Below, piece after piece: positions 36,021 through 45,614 of a stretch of DNA of 64,000 nt. Within the stretch, counting starts at the first letter, position 1. Every line of letters starts with the position of its first letter. The position numbers and the translations under genes were made by a program. The notes beneath the pieces are model-generated. The model was not told the origin of the DNA and did not search any database. It was given only the letters and a program-made list of their open reading frames with translations. The DNA is from Hyphomicrobium_A sp965243865 (GTDB lineage: Bacteria > Pseudomonadota > Alphaproteobacteria > Rhizobiales > Hyphomicrobiaceae). The DNA is taken from the NCBI RefSeq assembly GCF_965243865.1, contig NZ_OZ251603.1, forward strand, positions 372,001 to 436,000, in the 5' to 3' direction.

Positions 36021-37226
36021 TCAGCGGTACTCGATATGAGCGTCCGTACGCAGGTCCTTCAGATACTTCTTCGACATGATCTCGAACTCCTTCTGTCGGA
36101 GTTCATTCTGCGCTGTTTCGCGCTGCGCATCTGCGGCCTTGACGATCTTGCGGCCACATACGGCCCACAGCTCCACGCCGTTCTCGCCGATCGTCGCCGG
36201 CAGCAGCTCATCGTCGTGGGCGGCAAGCAGCAGGCTGCGGGTTGGCTCAGGCAGACTGCTCGGGCGGCGGTCACCGAGGTTGTCGAAGCGGGCACCGGGG
36301 ACGCCGCGTGCCATCTGCTCCATGCCTTTGCAGCCGGTGAAACGGCCTCGCAGGTTCTCCGCATCGCTGAGACGCTGGGCGAGGCGTTTCTGATCCGGTG
36401 TCGGGGGCAGGTTGAGTAGCACGCGATGGATGCGCAACTCGACGTCGTCCTGTCCCTGAACCGAGGCCACCATCTTGTCGACGTCGCGGTTGGCAACAGA
36501 GATCTGGTGACCGAACTTGCGGCGGATCACATCCGTCCATGACAGCGAGGCGCGGATGCGCTCGCGCATCACAGTAATGTTCGCGCCCATCTTCGTCAGA
36601 TGCTCTGCGAACTGCGCCGTGTTCATTTTGTTGCGTTCGGCCATGCCCGCCAGGATGCGTTCGACTTCGTCGTCAGCCGCAACGACGCTCAACTTCTTGG
36701 CCTCCTGCAACTTCAAGCGCTCGTCGATCAACTCATCGAGGGCTTGCTTGCGCGCGGTTGGCACGAAGTCCTTTTCGATCTGCCGCCTGATGTTGGCAAC
36801 GAACTCGCCCTGCAGCTGCTTTACCCGCGACTGCTGCTCGGCCTCCGACTTCGGAGGATTGGCCTGCAGCCGCTTGATTGCGAAGGCCTTGAATTCATCG
36901 TTCATCTTCGGGGACTTGAGGCGGGCCTGCAGCTTCTGCTGCATTTCCGGAGCGCCGAGCATGGCGAGGGCCACACGCTGCTCGACCTCGTAGCCGGTGA
37001 TCGGCTCGTCGTTGACGAGAGCGACAATCGACTGGATCGGCCGGTCTGCCGTCGTCTCGGCCTTTGCCACGGCAACACGCTTGTTCTGCGCTGCGCTGGA
37101 GCCCGCGGTAAAGGGCAGAGCCAGGAGGGCAGCAAAGACGAGCGCGCCAGCCGTCTGCAGCAGCCGCACGCGGGCTGCCTCCGAACGGGAGTACGAGTGC
37201 CGTTTAGGTCTGATCGTGCAGGACAT
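36021..37226 (-). CDS. surA: SurA-like periplasmic chaperone/peptidyl-prolyl isomerase
   Basis: 401 residues with a signal peptide after a basic start (cut near GSSAAQ, about residue 47). The SurA N-domain (IVALVNDEPITGYEVEQRV) and a parvulin-like region (residues about 255-365, degenerate) are present, as in alphaproteobacterial SurA. It helps outer-membrane protein folding, including LptD next door. Confidence 0.9.
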   Translation of the reverse strand: MSCTIRPKRHSYSRSEAARVRLLQTAGALVFAALLALPFTAGSSAAQNKRVAVAKAETTADRPIQSIVALVNDEPITGYEVEQRVALAMLGAPEMQQKLQARLKSPKMNDEFKAFAIKRLQANPPKSEAEQQSRVKQLQGEFVANIRRQIEKDFVPTARKQALDELIDERLKLQEAKKLSVVAADDEVERILAGMAERNKMNTAQFAEHLTKMGANITVMRERIRASLSWTDVIRRKFGHQISVANRDVDKMVASVQGQDDVELRIHRVLLNLPPTPDQKRLAQRLSDAENLRGRFTGCKGMEQMARGVPGARFDNLGDRRPSSLPEPTRSLLLAAHDDELLPATIGENGVELWAVCGRKIVKAADAQRETAQNELRQKEFEIMSKKYLKDLRTDAHIEYR

Positions 37227-37410
37227 CTTATATTGCGGTCTTTCGCATCCTTGGGGCCCCGGCCGCAGCAGCCCAATGAGCGTGCGTCCGGTAATATGAC
37301 CTCTTATTGACGCAAACCTTGGCGCTCACGTGACGGCTGGGCAATCGCCGCCGGGTCGCCTCAATCAACGTTAAGCCGCAGCCACCGCACACCGGATCAA
37401 GCGGGCGCCG

Positions 37411-39858
37411 TTAGTTGGACGTGGCGCCCGATTGCTGTTCGCTGAAGTTGAAGTCCAGCGCGCTGGTCGAATAGCCGAACTCTCCGAGGTGCTTCAGCTC
37501 GAAGCGAAGCATGAGCGTCTGGCCGTCGGTCAGGTTCGGGTTGACGTAGTAGTTGTCCGTATACGTGGCGGTAAGCACGAAGCACTCGTCGGCGTAGCGG
37601 ACCTGGAACATGTCTGAGGCCAGTTCGTCCGCGTCGATGTCATAGCGCATCGCAGCAGCGACGCTCCAGCGATCGGTGAGGCGCAGGCCCAAGCTTGCAT
37701 AGATGTCTTCCTGAGCCGTATCGATACCATTGGTCGGATCGGTGTTCAGGTACGCATAGACTGCGTTTACCGCCAGCGGCCCGAAGCTGACCTGCCCACC
37801 CGTGTCGAGCCGCGCGAGGGCGAAATTCGACTGGTCGAAGCGCGACTGAGCGATCAGGTTGATGAAGCTCCACGGGGCGAAATAGGCGCCGAGCACGTAG
37901 TCCGAGCGATCGTTCTGCAGACCGCTGTAGGGCGTGAACACCGGGTTGCCATTTACATCGAGACCGGGGTCGGCGTAGGGGTTCGTACCCGCAAGATGAT
38001 AGCTTTCGCCGGCCAGGATGCGCGCATAGCCACCAGTATTGGACTGGAAGGTATACTGCAGACCGACGTTGGCGCGTGTGCCCACCTCGATCCGGTCATA
38101 GCCGGAGAACTTCGTCATCTCGAACAGGTTCGTGTCGTCGAACACGAGGCTCTGCGCATCCTCGTTCGGCAAACCGTTCTGATCGATCGAAGCCTGGCGG
38201 GCGATGATCTGGCCGATAGGTTCGATCACGTGTGACCCGCCGGCAGTATTAGCAACCCATGGATAAGCAACCGTGACGCCGCCAGCCGCCAGGCCGCGTG
38301 CAAGTGACGTGCTGTCGAGCGGCGCCGAGATGTCGTACGGATCGACGTAGTTGCTGATCTGATAGAGGTCACCGCGCAACTGCGCGAACGGCGTGTAGGT
38401 GATGCCGATTGGATCCGTCAGGCGACGACGCCAATTCACCTCGGTAACCACGCGGTTCATCTGCTGGTTCGTGTCAGCAAACGGCGCAAAGCTCGTGGCA
38501 TCCTGATTGCTGGAGAGGGCTAGCGCATTGGTCGTCCAAGACAGCTCGCCACCCAGGACCGGGTCCGCGAACACATAGTTATAGTCCAGGATCGGATAGG
38601 CGTACTGCTTGGTCTCGCTCGTTCCCGCTGTGGTGTAGCCCAGATCCGTGAACTCGTACGCCGCGAGCTGGAAGAAGTTGCGGTCCGACAAGCCGTTGAA
38701 GAAGATCTTGTTCACACGATCGGTGAGCAGGATGTTGTCGAGCTTGTAGAAACGGCGGAATTCGTCATCCGTTTCCGTCGTCACATCCCAGCCGAACTTC
38801 CACCAGCTCCCGAGGTTGAACAGGCCCTTGGTATCGAGGCTGCCGCGCCAACCGTCGTACTGCTCGCGGTTTTCGATCGACGAGGGCAGGGTGGCGTAGT
38901 CCTGATCTATGCCCGAGCCCTTGATGTAATACTGGCCGTTCTCCGTACGGTGGCGCCACTCGCCCTGCCATAGGATGCCCTGCCGCGAGCTCACCATCGG
39001 GTAGAAGGTGAAGTCATAGTTCGGCGCCAGCGCGAAATAGTAAGGAATGGTGGTCGCATAGCCGAGGTTGTCGGAGATCGACGGCTGCGGCATCAGGAAG
39101 CCCGACTTGCGCTTCACCGACGGGTCGGCGTGCTCGAAATAGGGCGTATAGAGGATCGGCACGCCGAACAGCTCGAAGCGTGCATCCTGATAGGTGATCG
39201 TCGCGGCCTGCTGATCGTGGATCACCGTTGCAGCGCTCAAGCACCACAGCGGCGGCATGCCATCGCTCGTCTTACAAGGCGTAAAGCGACCGTTCTTGAA
39301 CACGGTGGTGTTGCCGGCGCGGCGCTGCGCGGATTCCGCTGCAATGCGCGTGTCGTCACTGGCGACCACGGAAAGCTGCGAGACGAAGCCATCCCGGAAG
39401 TCGTCGGTGAGCGTGTAGCGATCCGCGCGGACGATGTTTCCGTTCGGCTCCTTCAGCACCACGTTGCCGACGGCCGTCAGCGTGTTGGCCGACTGGTCGT
39501 AAACCACTTGGTCAGCAGTGAGGATGTAGTTGTTGTAATAGATCTCGACGTTGCCGCGCGCGATCACCTTGTTGCCGCCGGTGTCGTACACGAGCTCATC
39601 GCCCTGCAGGTACAGCGGCTGCGACTTATCGATGTTCCGCGAGGGCCCAACAAGGCTCTGCTTCGGAAACGAGCTTTGTCGCTGGACGCTTGGCGCCAGC
39701 GTTGAGGGGTCTTGAGCGTACGCGTCAGAGACCGGCGCTAGCGAGGCACTGAGCGCCACCGCGAGCACGGCCATACGCACCCAGCCAGCAGCCTTCCGGT
39801 GCCGGCAGGTGACGCGTGACGATCCGCAACCCTCATGCGGTGCCCGCGTTAAACGCAT
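37411..39858 (-). CDS. lptD: LPS-assembly protein LptD
   Basis: About 815 residues from an ATG; a GTG one codon earlier is equally near the AGGAGG. A signal peptide ends near VSDAYAQ. The periplasmic OstA domain has YLQGDELVYDTGGNKVIARGNVEIYYNN, followed by the large barrel ending in YSTSALDFNFSEQQSG. It inserts LPS in the outer membrane. lptG ends three bases upstream. Confidence 0.95.
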   Translation of the reverse strand: MRLTRAPHEGCGSSRVTCRHRKAAGWVRMAVLAVALSASLAPVSDAYAQDPSTLAPSVQRQSSFPKQSLVGPSRNIDKSQPLYLQGDELVYDTGGNKVIARGNVEIYYNNYILTADQVVYDQSANTLTAVGNVVLKEPNGNIVRADRYTLTDDFRDGFVSQLSVVASDDTRIAAESAQRRAGNTTVFKNGRFTPCKTSDGMPPLWCLSAATVIHDQQAATITYQDARFELFGVPILYTPYFEHADPSVKRKSGFLMPQPSISDNLGYATTIPYYFALAPNYDFTFYPMVSSRQGILWQGEWRHRTENGQYYIKGSGIDQDYATLPSSIENREQYDGWRGSLDTKGLFNLGSWWKFGWDVTTETDDEFRRFYKLDNILLTDRVNKIFFNGLSDRNFFQLAAYEFTDLGYTTAGTSETKQYAYPILDYNYVFADPVLGGELSWTTNALALSSNQDATSFAPFADTNQQMNRVVTEVNWRRRLTDPIGITYTPFAQLRGDLYQISNYVDPYDISAPLDSTSLARGLAAGGVTVAYPWVANTAGGSHVIEPIGQIIARQASIDQNGLPNEDAQSLVFDDTNLFEMTKFSGYDRIEVGTRANVGLQYTFQSNTGGYARILAGESYHLAGTNPYADPGLDVNGNPVFTPYSGLQNDRSDYVLGAYFAPWSFINLIAQSRFDQSNFALARLDTGGQVSFGPLAVNAVYAYLNTDPTNGIDTAQEDIYASLGLRLTDRWSVAAAMRYDIDADELASDMFQVRYADECFVLTATYTDNYYVNPNLTDGQTLMLRFELKHLGEFGYSTSALDFNFSEQQSGATSN

Positions 39859-39861
39859 CAC

Positions 39862-40959
39862 TCAGCCATCCTCCTGGTGTAACAGTACCGTAGCCGAGAC
39901 CATCATCACGAGGACCACGGGCAACCAGATCGCCGCCCATGGGGACGTCAACCCAGCCACGCCGACTTGTCGGGAGACTTCTGAAAGTAGAAAGAAGCCA
40001 AACCCCCCCACCAGTCCTGTGATGACCATAGTCTGGATGCCTCCGCCGCGGAATGACCGCAACGACACAGTGGCCGCCAAAAGGACCATTGCTGCGCACA
40101 GAAGAGGCCTTGACACCAAAGTTTCATACTGGATGCGCAGGCGGCTTGCGGAAAGCTTCGCCTTTTCAGCCACTTCGATCAGGGCCGGCAGTTCCCAGAA
40201 CGAAACAGAAAACATCGTTCCCAGCGCATCTGCGACGCGATCCGGTGTAAGGTATGTGGATACTAGGTAGGTATCGAACTTTTCCGGCTCCCGGCCGATG
40301 CGCACGACCCACGCTTCCGTGACCTCCCAATAGCCCTCGTGCAGGTCCGCACGCTTCCCGTCGACGCGCTCCACGAAGCGCCCATCATTGTCGAAGATGA
40401 ACACTGAGACGCCATGCAGGGTCAGGCCCCGGTTGGTGGCGATGGCTGCGTTGATCACCGATTGGCCGTCGGTGCCATTCTGCCGGAGCCATGAGGCGCC
40501 CGACTTCGAGCGAAGAAGATTGGTCTCTTTGCCGAAGGCCTCGGCGTAGACGCTCTCGGCTGCGGTTCGGCCGGCGGCCGCTAGCGGATTGAACACCATG
40601 GCCGTCAGCAGCCCGACCATGAATCCCACGATGATGCCCGGCCGCAGGAACTGCCAGACCGACATGCCGCCCGCCCGCATGACGGTCAGCTCGCTTTTGC
40701 GGCTGAGCTGCAGCAGAGCCGCGATCGACCCGACGAGCACCGCAAACGCAATGAGAAATTCGGCATAAGCGGGCAGCCGCAGCAGCGCGATAAACGCCAG
40801 CGTCACCACCGAAACCTCGCCGTACTTGCCGGATTGACGCAGCAACTCTACGAAATCGATCAGGAAGATCAGCACCGAGCACAGGATAAAGACGGCAAAG
40901 ATCGCCAGCAGGAACCGCTTGCCGATGTAGAAGCCCAGAGTGCGCGGTCCGAATAGCAT
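39862..40959 (-). CDS. lptG: LPS export ABC transporter permease LptG
   Basis: 365 residues with six transmembrane helices around a periplasmic beta-jellyroll domain (about 115-265). The N-terminus TLGFYIGKRFLLAIFAVF and helix 2-3 loop RKSELTVMRAGGMS fit the YjgP/YjgQ family. Six bases after lptF and in the LptF-LptG-LptD order. Confidence 0.95.
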   Translation of the reverse strand: MLFGPRTLGFYIGKRFLLAIFAVFILCSVLIFLIDFVELLRQSGKYGEVSVVTLAFIALLRLPAYAEFLIAFAVLVGSIAALLQLSRKSELTVMRAGGMSVWQFLRPGIIVGFMVGLLTAMVFNPLAAAGRTAAESVYAEAFGKETNLLRSKSGASWLRQNGTDGQSVINAAIATNRGLTLHGVSVFIFDNDGRFVERVDGKRADLHEGYWEVTEAWVVRIGREPEKFDTYLVSTYLTPDRVADALGTMFSVSFWELPALIEVAEKAKLSASRLRIQYETLVSRPLLCAAMVLLAATVSLRSFRGGGIQTMVITGLVGGFGFFLLSEVSRQVGVAGLTSPWAAIWLPVVLVMMVSATVLLHQEDG

Positions 40960-40965
40960 GGCGGC

Positions 40966-42180
40966 TTACCTCCGCCCCGCTGCAGCGCCAGCGGCCGCTC
41001 GCCGTCCAGGCATAAAACTCATCAGCTTGCTCACGGCTTCGACAATCGGATCGAAGATGATGCCCGGGAACCGCGGAGTGGTAAGCTTCCGCCGCGCACG
41101 CTCCATCACCAGCAGCGCCCCCAGCATGGCCCCCAGCGGAAGCGCGTAAAGCAGAGGCGTTGCGGCGGCGTTGAGCACGACGACATTGTTCAGGGCAAGC
41201 CCCCCGAGGCGCAAGGAAGCAGCCAGGACGAACGCCACGGCGACCTGCTGCCCGCGGTTCTGGCGGGTCGAATGGGCTTGTCCAACTGCCGCCAGAGCAA
41301 TGAGAGCAAAGGCCAGCGGATAGAGCGGGTTGGAGAAACGCTCATGCAACTCGCCCCGGAACTTGCCGGGTGCCTTGCGGAAACTCCCACTGCTCGGCTC
41401 AGGGTACAGGAGCTCGCTCAGGTAGCGCTCACGTGGCTTCAGATCCTCGATGTCGTCGTCGTCCATCTTCTTTTCGAACTGGTCGAGGTCGACCGCGTAC
41501 TGCTGGAAGGCGATGATCTGCGACGGCTCGTCCTTGGGCGTGCGGCGGATGATGTGCCCGTTGCTCATCACGATGAAGTTCGACGCCTGGCGCTGCACGA
41601 TCACGCTGCGCTCAGCGAGGTACGACTGGTTGAGGTCCTTGTTGCGGGTATCGTGAACGATGAGGCCCAGCAATTCGCCGCTTGGTGACCGCTCACGGAT
41701 ATGAAACGTCAGCCCTTCCTCCGGGCTTGAGAACGCCCCGGGCTGGATCACCTGGGTGAGAATGTTGGCGCGCACCTGCACGATGTACTCGCGCAGCATC
41801 TTCAAGCTCCACGGCATCGCTAGGTGATTGACGAATGCTACACCCAGCGCCACGAAAAAAGCCAAGAGCAGCAAGGGCCTCGCGGCCTTCCAGACGGTAG
41901 CACCGGACGCTGTGAGCACGATCAGCTCGCTGTCGCCATTTAGCCGGCTCAGCGTATGAATCGCAGCAATCAGCAGCGAGAAGGGCGCGATGATCGCCAT
42001 CAGGTTCGGCAGCGCCAGGGTGGTCATCTTGATGAGCATCCACACGTCCTGACCCTGGCTGGTCACGACGTTGAGCTGGCGCAGGGCGAGTGCCACCCAC
42101 ACGATGCTCGACAGCGACAATAGGATGATGAGCAGCGCGGAACCGGCCTGCCGAAAGACGTACCTTTCGAAAATTCCCAT
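40966..42180 (-). CDS. lptF: LPS export ABC transporter permease LptF
   Basis: 404 residues starting MGIFERYVFRQAGSALLIIL; the frame continues upstream without similarity. Six helices with a jellyroll domain as in LptF, the coupling-helix region NGDSELIVLTASGATVWK, and a basic Arg-rich C-terminus. With LptG it forms the inner-membrane extractor of LPS; lptB is not in the window. Confidence 0.95.
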   Translation of the reverse strand: MGIFERYVFRQAGSALLIILLSLSSIVWVALALRQLNVVTSQGQDVWMLIKMTTLALPNLMAIIAPFSLLIAAIHTLSRLNGDSELIVLTASGATVWKAARPLLLLAFFVALGVAFVNHLAMPWSLKMLREYIVQVRANILTQVIQPGAFSSPEEGLTFHIRERSPSGELLGLIVHDTRNKDLNQSYLAERSVIVQRQASNFIVMSNGHIIRRTPKDEPSQIIAFQQYAVDLDQFEKKMDDDDIEDLKPRERYLSELLYPEPSSGSFRKAPGKFRGELHERFSNPLYPLAFALIALAAVGQAHSTRQNRGQQVAVAFVLAASLRLGGLALNNVVVLNAAATPLLYALPLGAMLGALLVMERARRKLTTPRFPGIIFDPIVEAVSKLMSFMPGRRAAAGAAAGRR

Positions 42181-42592
42181 GCAAGACCAAGTTGTGCTGG
42201 AAGGGGGGCTGCCACCCTGACGCCCCCGTGCCCGTCCCAATAGCGCTTCGTTCCATCCCACAGTGGCGGAAATTCGGCTTTTCCCCAGTGGCTTGACACG
42301 CTGAGCCTGGCGATCTTCCCGCAGCGTTCCGCACTCGCCTTCACCCCCAGCGGCAGCGCGCCCGAACACAAAGGGAACGTTGCTCTCACACGTGAGCGTG
42401 ATGCCCCTTTAAGGGCCCCCGGCTTGCCAGCGCGGGTCCCACGATTTAGCACCAAACTTCAACGTCCGGATTTTTCCCGCTTCGCCGCACCGGCTGGGGC
42501 CTTCTGCTATCCGCGGCAGGGCCCCGTTCCTCTGACTGCGCGCGTGGTGGAAAGCCACCCAGTCCAACAAGCTTCTTTGGAGCCTCCCCATC
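42181..42592. promoter_or_regulatory. Divergent promoter region of lptF and pepA
   Basis: 412 bases with no supportable gene, separating two divergent units. The LPS-block promoter (minus) and the pepA promoter (plus) must lie here. A small CTCAC-AC-GTGAG inverted repeat at about 42386-42397 is the only distinct structure; no -35/-10 pair was clear. Confidence 0.45.
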
Positions 42593-44125
42593 ATGACCAG
42601 CCGCCCTGAAATCGTGTTTGAGCCGCTTTCCGCCGACCTCGAGCCGACCGTCTTGCTCATCGCTGGTGACGACGTCGCCCTAGCGTCTCGCGCGCGTGAG
42701 CTCGATCAGAAGTCGGGCGGGGCGCTCACAAAGGCGGCGGAAGCAGCTCATTACAAGGGCCGCAAGAAGTCCACGATCGAAGTGCTGGCGCCGCCGCGCC
42801 TGGGAAACGCCAACCGCGTCATTCTCTTGGGCTCCGGCAAGGGAAGCGATTTCAAGGAAAATGACTGGGTGCTGCTCGGTGGCTCGGCCTCCGGAGCCAT
42901 CAGCGCCCGCAAGACCAAGACCGCGAGCATCATCGCCGAGGCGCCTGAAACAGGCGGCATCAAGCCCGCCCAGCTCGCAGCCCTGATCGCTTTTGGCGCC
43001 GCACTGCGCCACTACGAATTCCGCAAGTACCTCACCAAGCCCGCCAAATCCGACGACGAGACGGCCGAGCCGGATGGCCTCAAGAAGCTGGTCATCCACT
43101 GCGCCGATCCCGACAAGGCCCGGGCCGCCTATGTGCGCTACGCCGCGCTCGCCGACGGAATCGTCACCGCCCGCGATCTCGTCAACGAGCCCGCCAATGC
43201 CCTCGGGCCGGTTGAATTTGCAGATCGGGTCAAGGCGCTGGAGGAAGTCGGCCTCGAGGTCGAGATCCTGGACGAGATGCAACTCGCCGACCTGAAGATG
43301 GGCGCACTGCTTGCCGTGGCCCAGGGCAGCGTACGCCCCGCGCGCGTTGCCATTATGCAGTGGAACGGCGCCAAGTCGAAGCGCGGCAAGCCTGTTGTCC
43401 TCGTCGGAAAGGGCGTCGTCTTCGACACTGGCGGCATCTCGATCAAGCCTGCCGCCGGCATGGAGGACATGAAGGGCGACATGGGTGGCGCCGCCGCCGT
43501 GGTCGGCACCATGCAGGCCCTCGCCGAGCGCAAGGCCAACGCCAACGTCATCGGCATCATCGGCCTCGTTGAGAACATGCCGTCCGGCACTGCGACGCGC
43601 CCCGGTGACATCGTCCGCGCCCACTCCGGACAGACGGTCGAGGTGCTCAACACTGACGCCGAAGGCCGCTTGGTCCTCGCCGACCTCATCTCCTACGTGC
43701 AGGAGCGCTTCAAGCCGCGCCTCATCATCGACCTCGCGACGCTCACGGGCGCCATCATGGTCGCCCTCGGCAAAGAGTACGCCGGCATCTTCGCGAACGA
43801 CGACCGCCTCGCCACCGACCTGCTCGACGCCTCGGCCGCGACAGGGGAGAAGCTCTGGCGCATGCCGCTCGACAAGGCCTACGACAAGATGCTCGAATCC
43901 AAGAACGCCGACATCAAGAACATCGGCGGCCGGTATGCCGGCTCGTGCACGGCGGCAGCGTTCATCAAGTACTTCGTCAAGGATACCCCCTGGGCGCACA
44001 TTGACCTCGCGGGTACGGCCATGGACGCGCCCAAGTCTGAGATCAGCCCGAGCTGGGGCGCCGGCTGGGGCGTGCGCTTGCTCGATCGGTTCATCGCCGA
44101 CAACTACGAGAAGGGCGACAAGTAG
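42593..44125 (+). CDS. pepA: Leucyl aminopeptidase (M17)
   Basis: 510 residues. The metal and catalytic motifs are GKGVVFDTGGISIKPA, MKGDMGGAAAVVG and NTDAEGRLVLADLI. The N-terminal macro-like domain spans about 1-170. It cleaves N-terminal residues and, in some bacteria, binds DNA. In many Hyphomicrobiales holC follows pepA; here it does not. Confidence 0.97.
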   Translation: MTSRPEIVFEPLSADLEPTVLLIAGDDVALASRARELDQKSGGALTKAAEAAHYKGRKKSTIEVLAPPRLGNANRVILLGSGKGSDFKENDWVLLGGSASGAISARKTKTASIIAEAPETGGIKPAQLAALIAFGAALRHYEFRKYLTKPAKSDDETAEPDGLKKLVIHCADPDKARAAYVRYAALADGIVTARDLVNEPANALGPVEFADRVKALEEVGLEVEILDEMQLADLKMGALLAVAQGSVRPARVAIMQWNGAKSKRGKPVVLVGKGVVFDTGGISIKPAAGMEDMKGDMGGAAAVVGTMQALAERKANANVIGIIGLVENMPSGTATRPGDIVRAHSGQTVEVLNTDAEGRLVLADLISYVQERFKPRLIIDLATLTGAIMVALGKEYAGIFANDDRLATDLLDASAATGEKLWRMPLDKAYDKMLESKNADIKNIGGRYAGSCTAAAFIKYFVKDTPWAHIDLAGTAMDAPKSEISPSWGAGWGVRLLDRFIADNYEKGDK

Positions 44126-44143
44126 GCCCTCAAGGGCCTGATT

Positions 44144-44178
44144 GACCGGCGGATTAACACCTTGATAAACCGCCGGTC
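44144..44178. terminator. Stem-loop after pepA
   Basis: GACCGGCGG at 44144-44152 is the exact inverse complement of CCGCCGGTC at 44170-44178, with a 17-base loop. It lies 18 bases past the pepA stop. A second hairpin, AGGCCC-TCAA-GGGCCT at 44124-44139, overlaps the pepA stop codon. Confidence 0.55.
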
Positions 44179-44194
44179 ACAACCTAACATTTTC

Positions 44195-44210
44195 CATAAT
44201 ATATATTATG
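44195..44210. repeat. 16-base perfect AT palindrome
   Basis: CATAATATATATTATG is its own inverse complement and stands out from GC-rich surroundings. It lies between convergent pepA and the membrane-protein gene; it could close a bidirectional terminator or bind a protein. Confidence 0.55.
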
Positions 44211-44248
44211 CGAATGACGGATGGGCAGACGCTTGCTCGCGCCAAGAG

Positions 44249-45058
44249 CTAGAGCAGCGTCTCCTCCGCGCGCCGGACGGCCTGCGAGATCATCGCCGCA
44301 TAGACCGCGCTGACGAACCCCGACAGCACGTTGACGCTCAGCACCACGGCGATGACGCGCGCGGCGCCCTCGTCGACCACCTGGCTCAGCATCGTCACCA
44401 CGAAGTGGTCGAACGCCTGCTTAACCTGGAACAGGATCTCGCTCACCTGTTCGATCGACGGACGCTCGGGCAACTCGAAGATGATCTTCCAGCCGATGTC
44501 GCTCACCGACGATTGCGGCATCAGGCCAGTGACTGCCAGCAGCGTCATCCCGATCGAAAACAAGAGGCCCAACAGCGGCGCCAGCCGGAAGTAGCCCCAG
44601 CGCATCGGCAACGCCTCCGACTTGATCGACAGGTAGCGTAGCAAGGCAGCGCCCGCGTAAACGCAAATGCCGAACACCACGGTGACGAGGAACAGCCTGT
44701 CGGTGTTGGTCCCCGAGAACGTGAACAGCGCCGCAAACCCAGCGACGATCCCTTTGAACGCTGCTTCGACGAAGCCGACAATGCCAGTGAACAACCCAGC
44801 CGTCCGCGCCAGCCCCCCGAAATAGAACGGCAGCTCGTAGCGCAGCCGCGCGACCTCCAGCTTGAGGCCAAATAAGAAAGCTAGCCCCGCCGTCACAGCG
44901 GCAAAGATGAAGGGGTGGTAGAAAGCCAGCGCGGCCACCGCAATCACGGCTGCCAGCTCTCCAGCCATGATGATGGCGTTCGCCAGAATGCGGAAAATGA
45001 CCATGTCGCCCCACGTCGCCGGCATCGGCCGACCGACTTCGTCTCGTGCCCGCGCCAT
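44249..45058 (-). CDS. Integral membrane protein of unknown function
   Basis: 269 residues with about six hydrophobic helices: near 24-45, 48-66, 86-115, 123-140, 155-178 and 232-258. A soluble-looking loop with FELPERPSIEQVSEILFQVKQAFDHF lies between the last two. I do not recognise the family. It starts 42 bases after the stop of the upstream secreted-protein gene on the same strand, so they may be co-transcribed. Confidence 0.7.
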   Translation of the reverse strand: MARARDEVGRPMPATWGDMVIFRILANAIIMAGELAAVIAVAALAFYHPFIFAAVTAGLAFLFGLKLEVARLRYELPFYFGGLARTAGLFTGIVGFVEAAFKGIVAGFAALFTFSGTNTDRLFLVTVVFGICVYAGAALLRYLSIKSEALPMRWGYFRLAPLLGLLFSIGMTLLAVTGLMPQSSVSDIGWKIIFELPERPSIEQVSEILFQVKQAFDHFVVTMLSQVVDEGAARVIAVVLSVNVLSGFVSAVYAAMISQAVRRAEETLL

Positions 45059-45100
45059 CGTAGTCCGGAGCTGCAGGCCGAAACAACACTGGCGTCACGG

Positions 45101-45592
45101 TTAGCGCAGTGACGACACCGTCTGCGGGGCGTGGCACAGCGCATCCTGCAAGCGCACCAGCTGCGCCTCGTACGGGAACGACCGACGGTAGGCACGGAAC
45201 TGGCCGCCGGTATCGCCAGTGATCTGCAGTTTCAGCGGCTTGCCCGGCCCCTCGTCGGCGTCAGGCTCGAAGATGGAAACCTGCACCACGTACGGCTCGG
45301 TTTTGGGCGCCAGCTGGAGCGAGCCCTCGAACACGATGTAGTCGCTATCGGGCTCCGTCTTGCCGGCCCCGATCTTGAGAGCCGTCGCGCCGCAAGAGTT
45401 GTCGGCGGCGACCGTGATCCCGCACCACCCTTCGCCGCAACGGACGATGTCGAGCGTAAGTGCGCCTTCCTGTTCTTGCTGCGCCCAGCTCTTGCCCTGC
45501 CACCGCCCGGCGATGCTCGCCGGACTGACCGCCGCCGCGAGCGGTGCCGCCGCTGCCAGAACACAAAGACCGCTCAATATCACTTTCAACAT
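45101..45592 (-). CDS. Secreted hypothetical protein
   Basis: 163 residues with a signal peptide (MLKVILSGLCVLAAAAPLAAA). The mature part starts IAGRWQGKSWAQQ, a lipocalin-like or DUF2147-like entry, and has five cysteines: CGEGWCG, SCG and ALCH, enough for disulphides in the periplasm. No family can be named. Divergent from the DUF2306-like gene with only 22 bases between starts. Confidence 0.65.
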   Translation of the reverse strand: MLKVILSGLCVLAAAAPLAAAVSPASIAGRWQGKSWAQQEQEGALTLDIVRCGEGWCGITVAADNSCGATALKIGAGKTEPDSDYIVFEGSLQLAPKTEPYVVQVSIFEPDADEGPGKPLKLQITGDTGGQFRAYRRSFPYEAQLVRLQDALCHAPQTVSSLR

Positions 45593-45614
45593 CTGAAGCC
45601 TCGTAACGTGCGCA

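Noticed and set aside
42680..43999. 439-residue minus-strand frame opposite pepA
   Set aside because: Antisense of an unambiguous M17 aminopeptidase gene; no start signal.
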